Assembly (NCBI GenBank): GCA_020850915.1
Contig: JADZDV010000140.1
Span: 1 to 21,714, forward strand
DNA: 21,714 nt
Direction of reading: 5' to 3'
Origin: Chloroflexota bacterium
GTDB lineage: Bacteria > Chloroflexota > UBA6077 > JADZDV01
Under the pieces are notes generated by a model. That model was not told the DNA's origin. It searched no databases and was given only the letters and a program-made list of their open reading frames with translations. Positions 21,712 to 21,714 of the stretch are shown here, piece by piece. The stretch's first letter is position 1; each line of letters starts with the position of its first letter. Made by a program: the position numbers and the translations under genes.

Positions 21712-21714
21712 GCC

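Overview
This is a 21.7 kb window of high-GC bacterial DNA that carries accessory metabolism and transport genes. The style suggests Chloroflexota (Thermomicrobia-like) or a similar GC-rich soil or thermophile lineage. The signs are lipoprotein leaders followed by long Ala/Pro linkers, frequent GTG/TTG starts with strong GGAGG-type ribosome sites, and a Tat-like leader on a cysteine-rich secreted protein. This placement rests on style and remembered family resemblance, not on a marker gene. No rRNA, tRNA, CRISPR array, transposase or integrase was seen.

Layout. (1) 1-586: the 3' end of a nitrilase-superfamily amidohydrolase, facing an arsenic unit on the minus strand (arsR then arsM, 590-1869). 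Two related palindromes lie at arsR and directly before arsM and look like ArsR operators. (2) 2008-2514: a DinB/YfiT-like metal-binding protein, transcribed divergently from arsR. (3) 2566-8106: a plus-strand operon with a peptide-type substrate-binding lipoprotein, two Dpp/Opp-type permeases, an M19 dipeptidase-like protein and an IclR regulator. The last three junctions are overlaps or near-contacts. No transporter ATPase is present. A short C-terminal remnant of a second binding protein sits between the first two genes. (4) 8107-10797: a looser region with a CCTTCAC heptamer array, a carboxymuconolactone decarboxylase-family gene, a frameshifted DUF4143 pseudogene, a protein with 22 Cys-Cys pairs, a strong hairpin and a 27-codon mini-ORF. 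(5) 10798-11856: a phosphotriesterase-family metal hydrolase. (6) 12115-20890: the most coherent block. A complete branched-chain-amino-acid-type ABC transporter (binding protein, two ATPases, two permeases; 13805-18502) is flanked by two different proteins that each consist of three RidA/YjgF-like domains. One is divergent from it (12115-13458) and one follows it in the same direction (18573-19883). A nitrilase-superfamily protein with Arg at the catalytic Lys position converges on the second. (7) 20894-21714: no confident gene, a perfect 2 x 56 bp tandem repeat, and a promoter that fires out of the window.

How it may work together. The peptide unit probably imports a peptide-like compound and cleaves it under IclR control, with ATPases supplied from elsewhere. 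The liv/triple-Rid block looks like uptake of a small amino-acid-like or amide substrate with dedicated Rid-fold and amidohydrolase partners. All six Rid domains appear to lack the Arg needed for imine hydrolysis, so their task is probably not ordinary RidA deamination. The liv and upstream rid genes share a divergent promoter region with two well-formed promoters, and the liv -35/-10 spacer holds a perfect palindrome. This locus is the best candidate in the window for an undescribed system.
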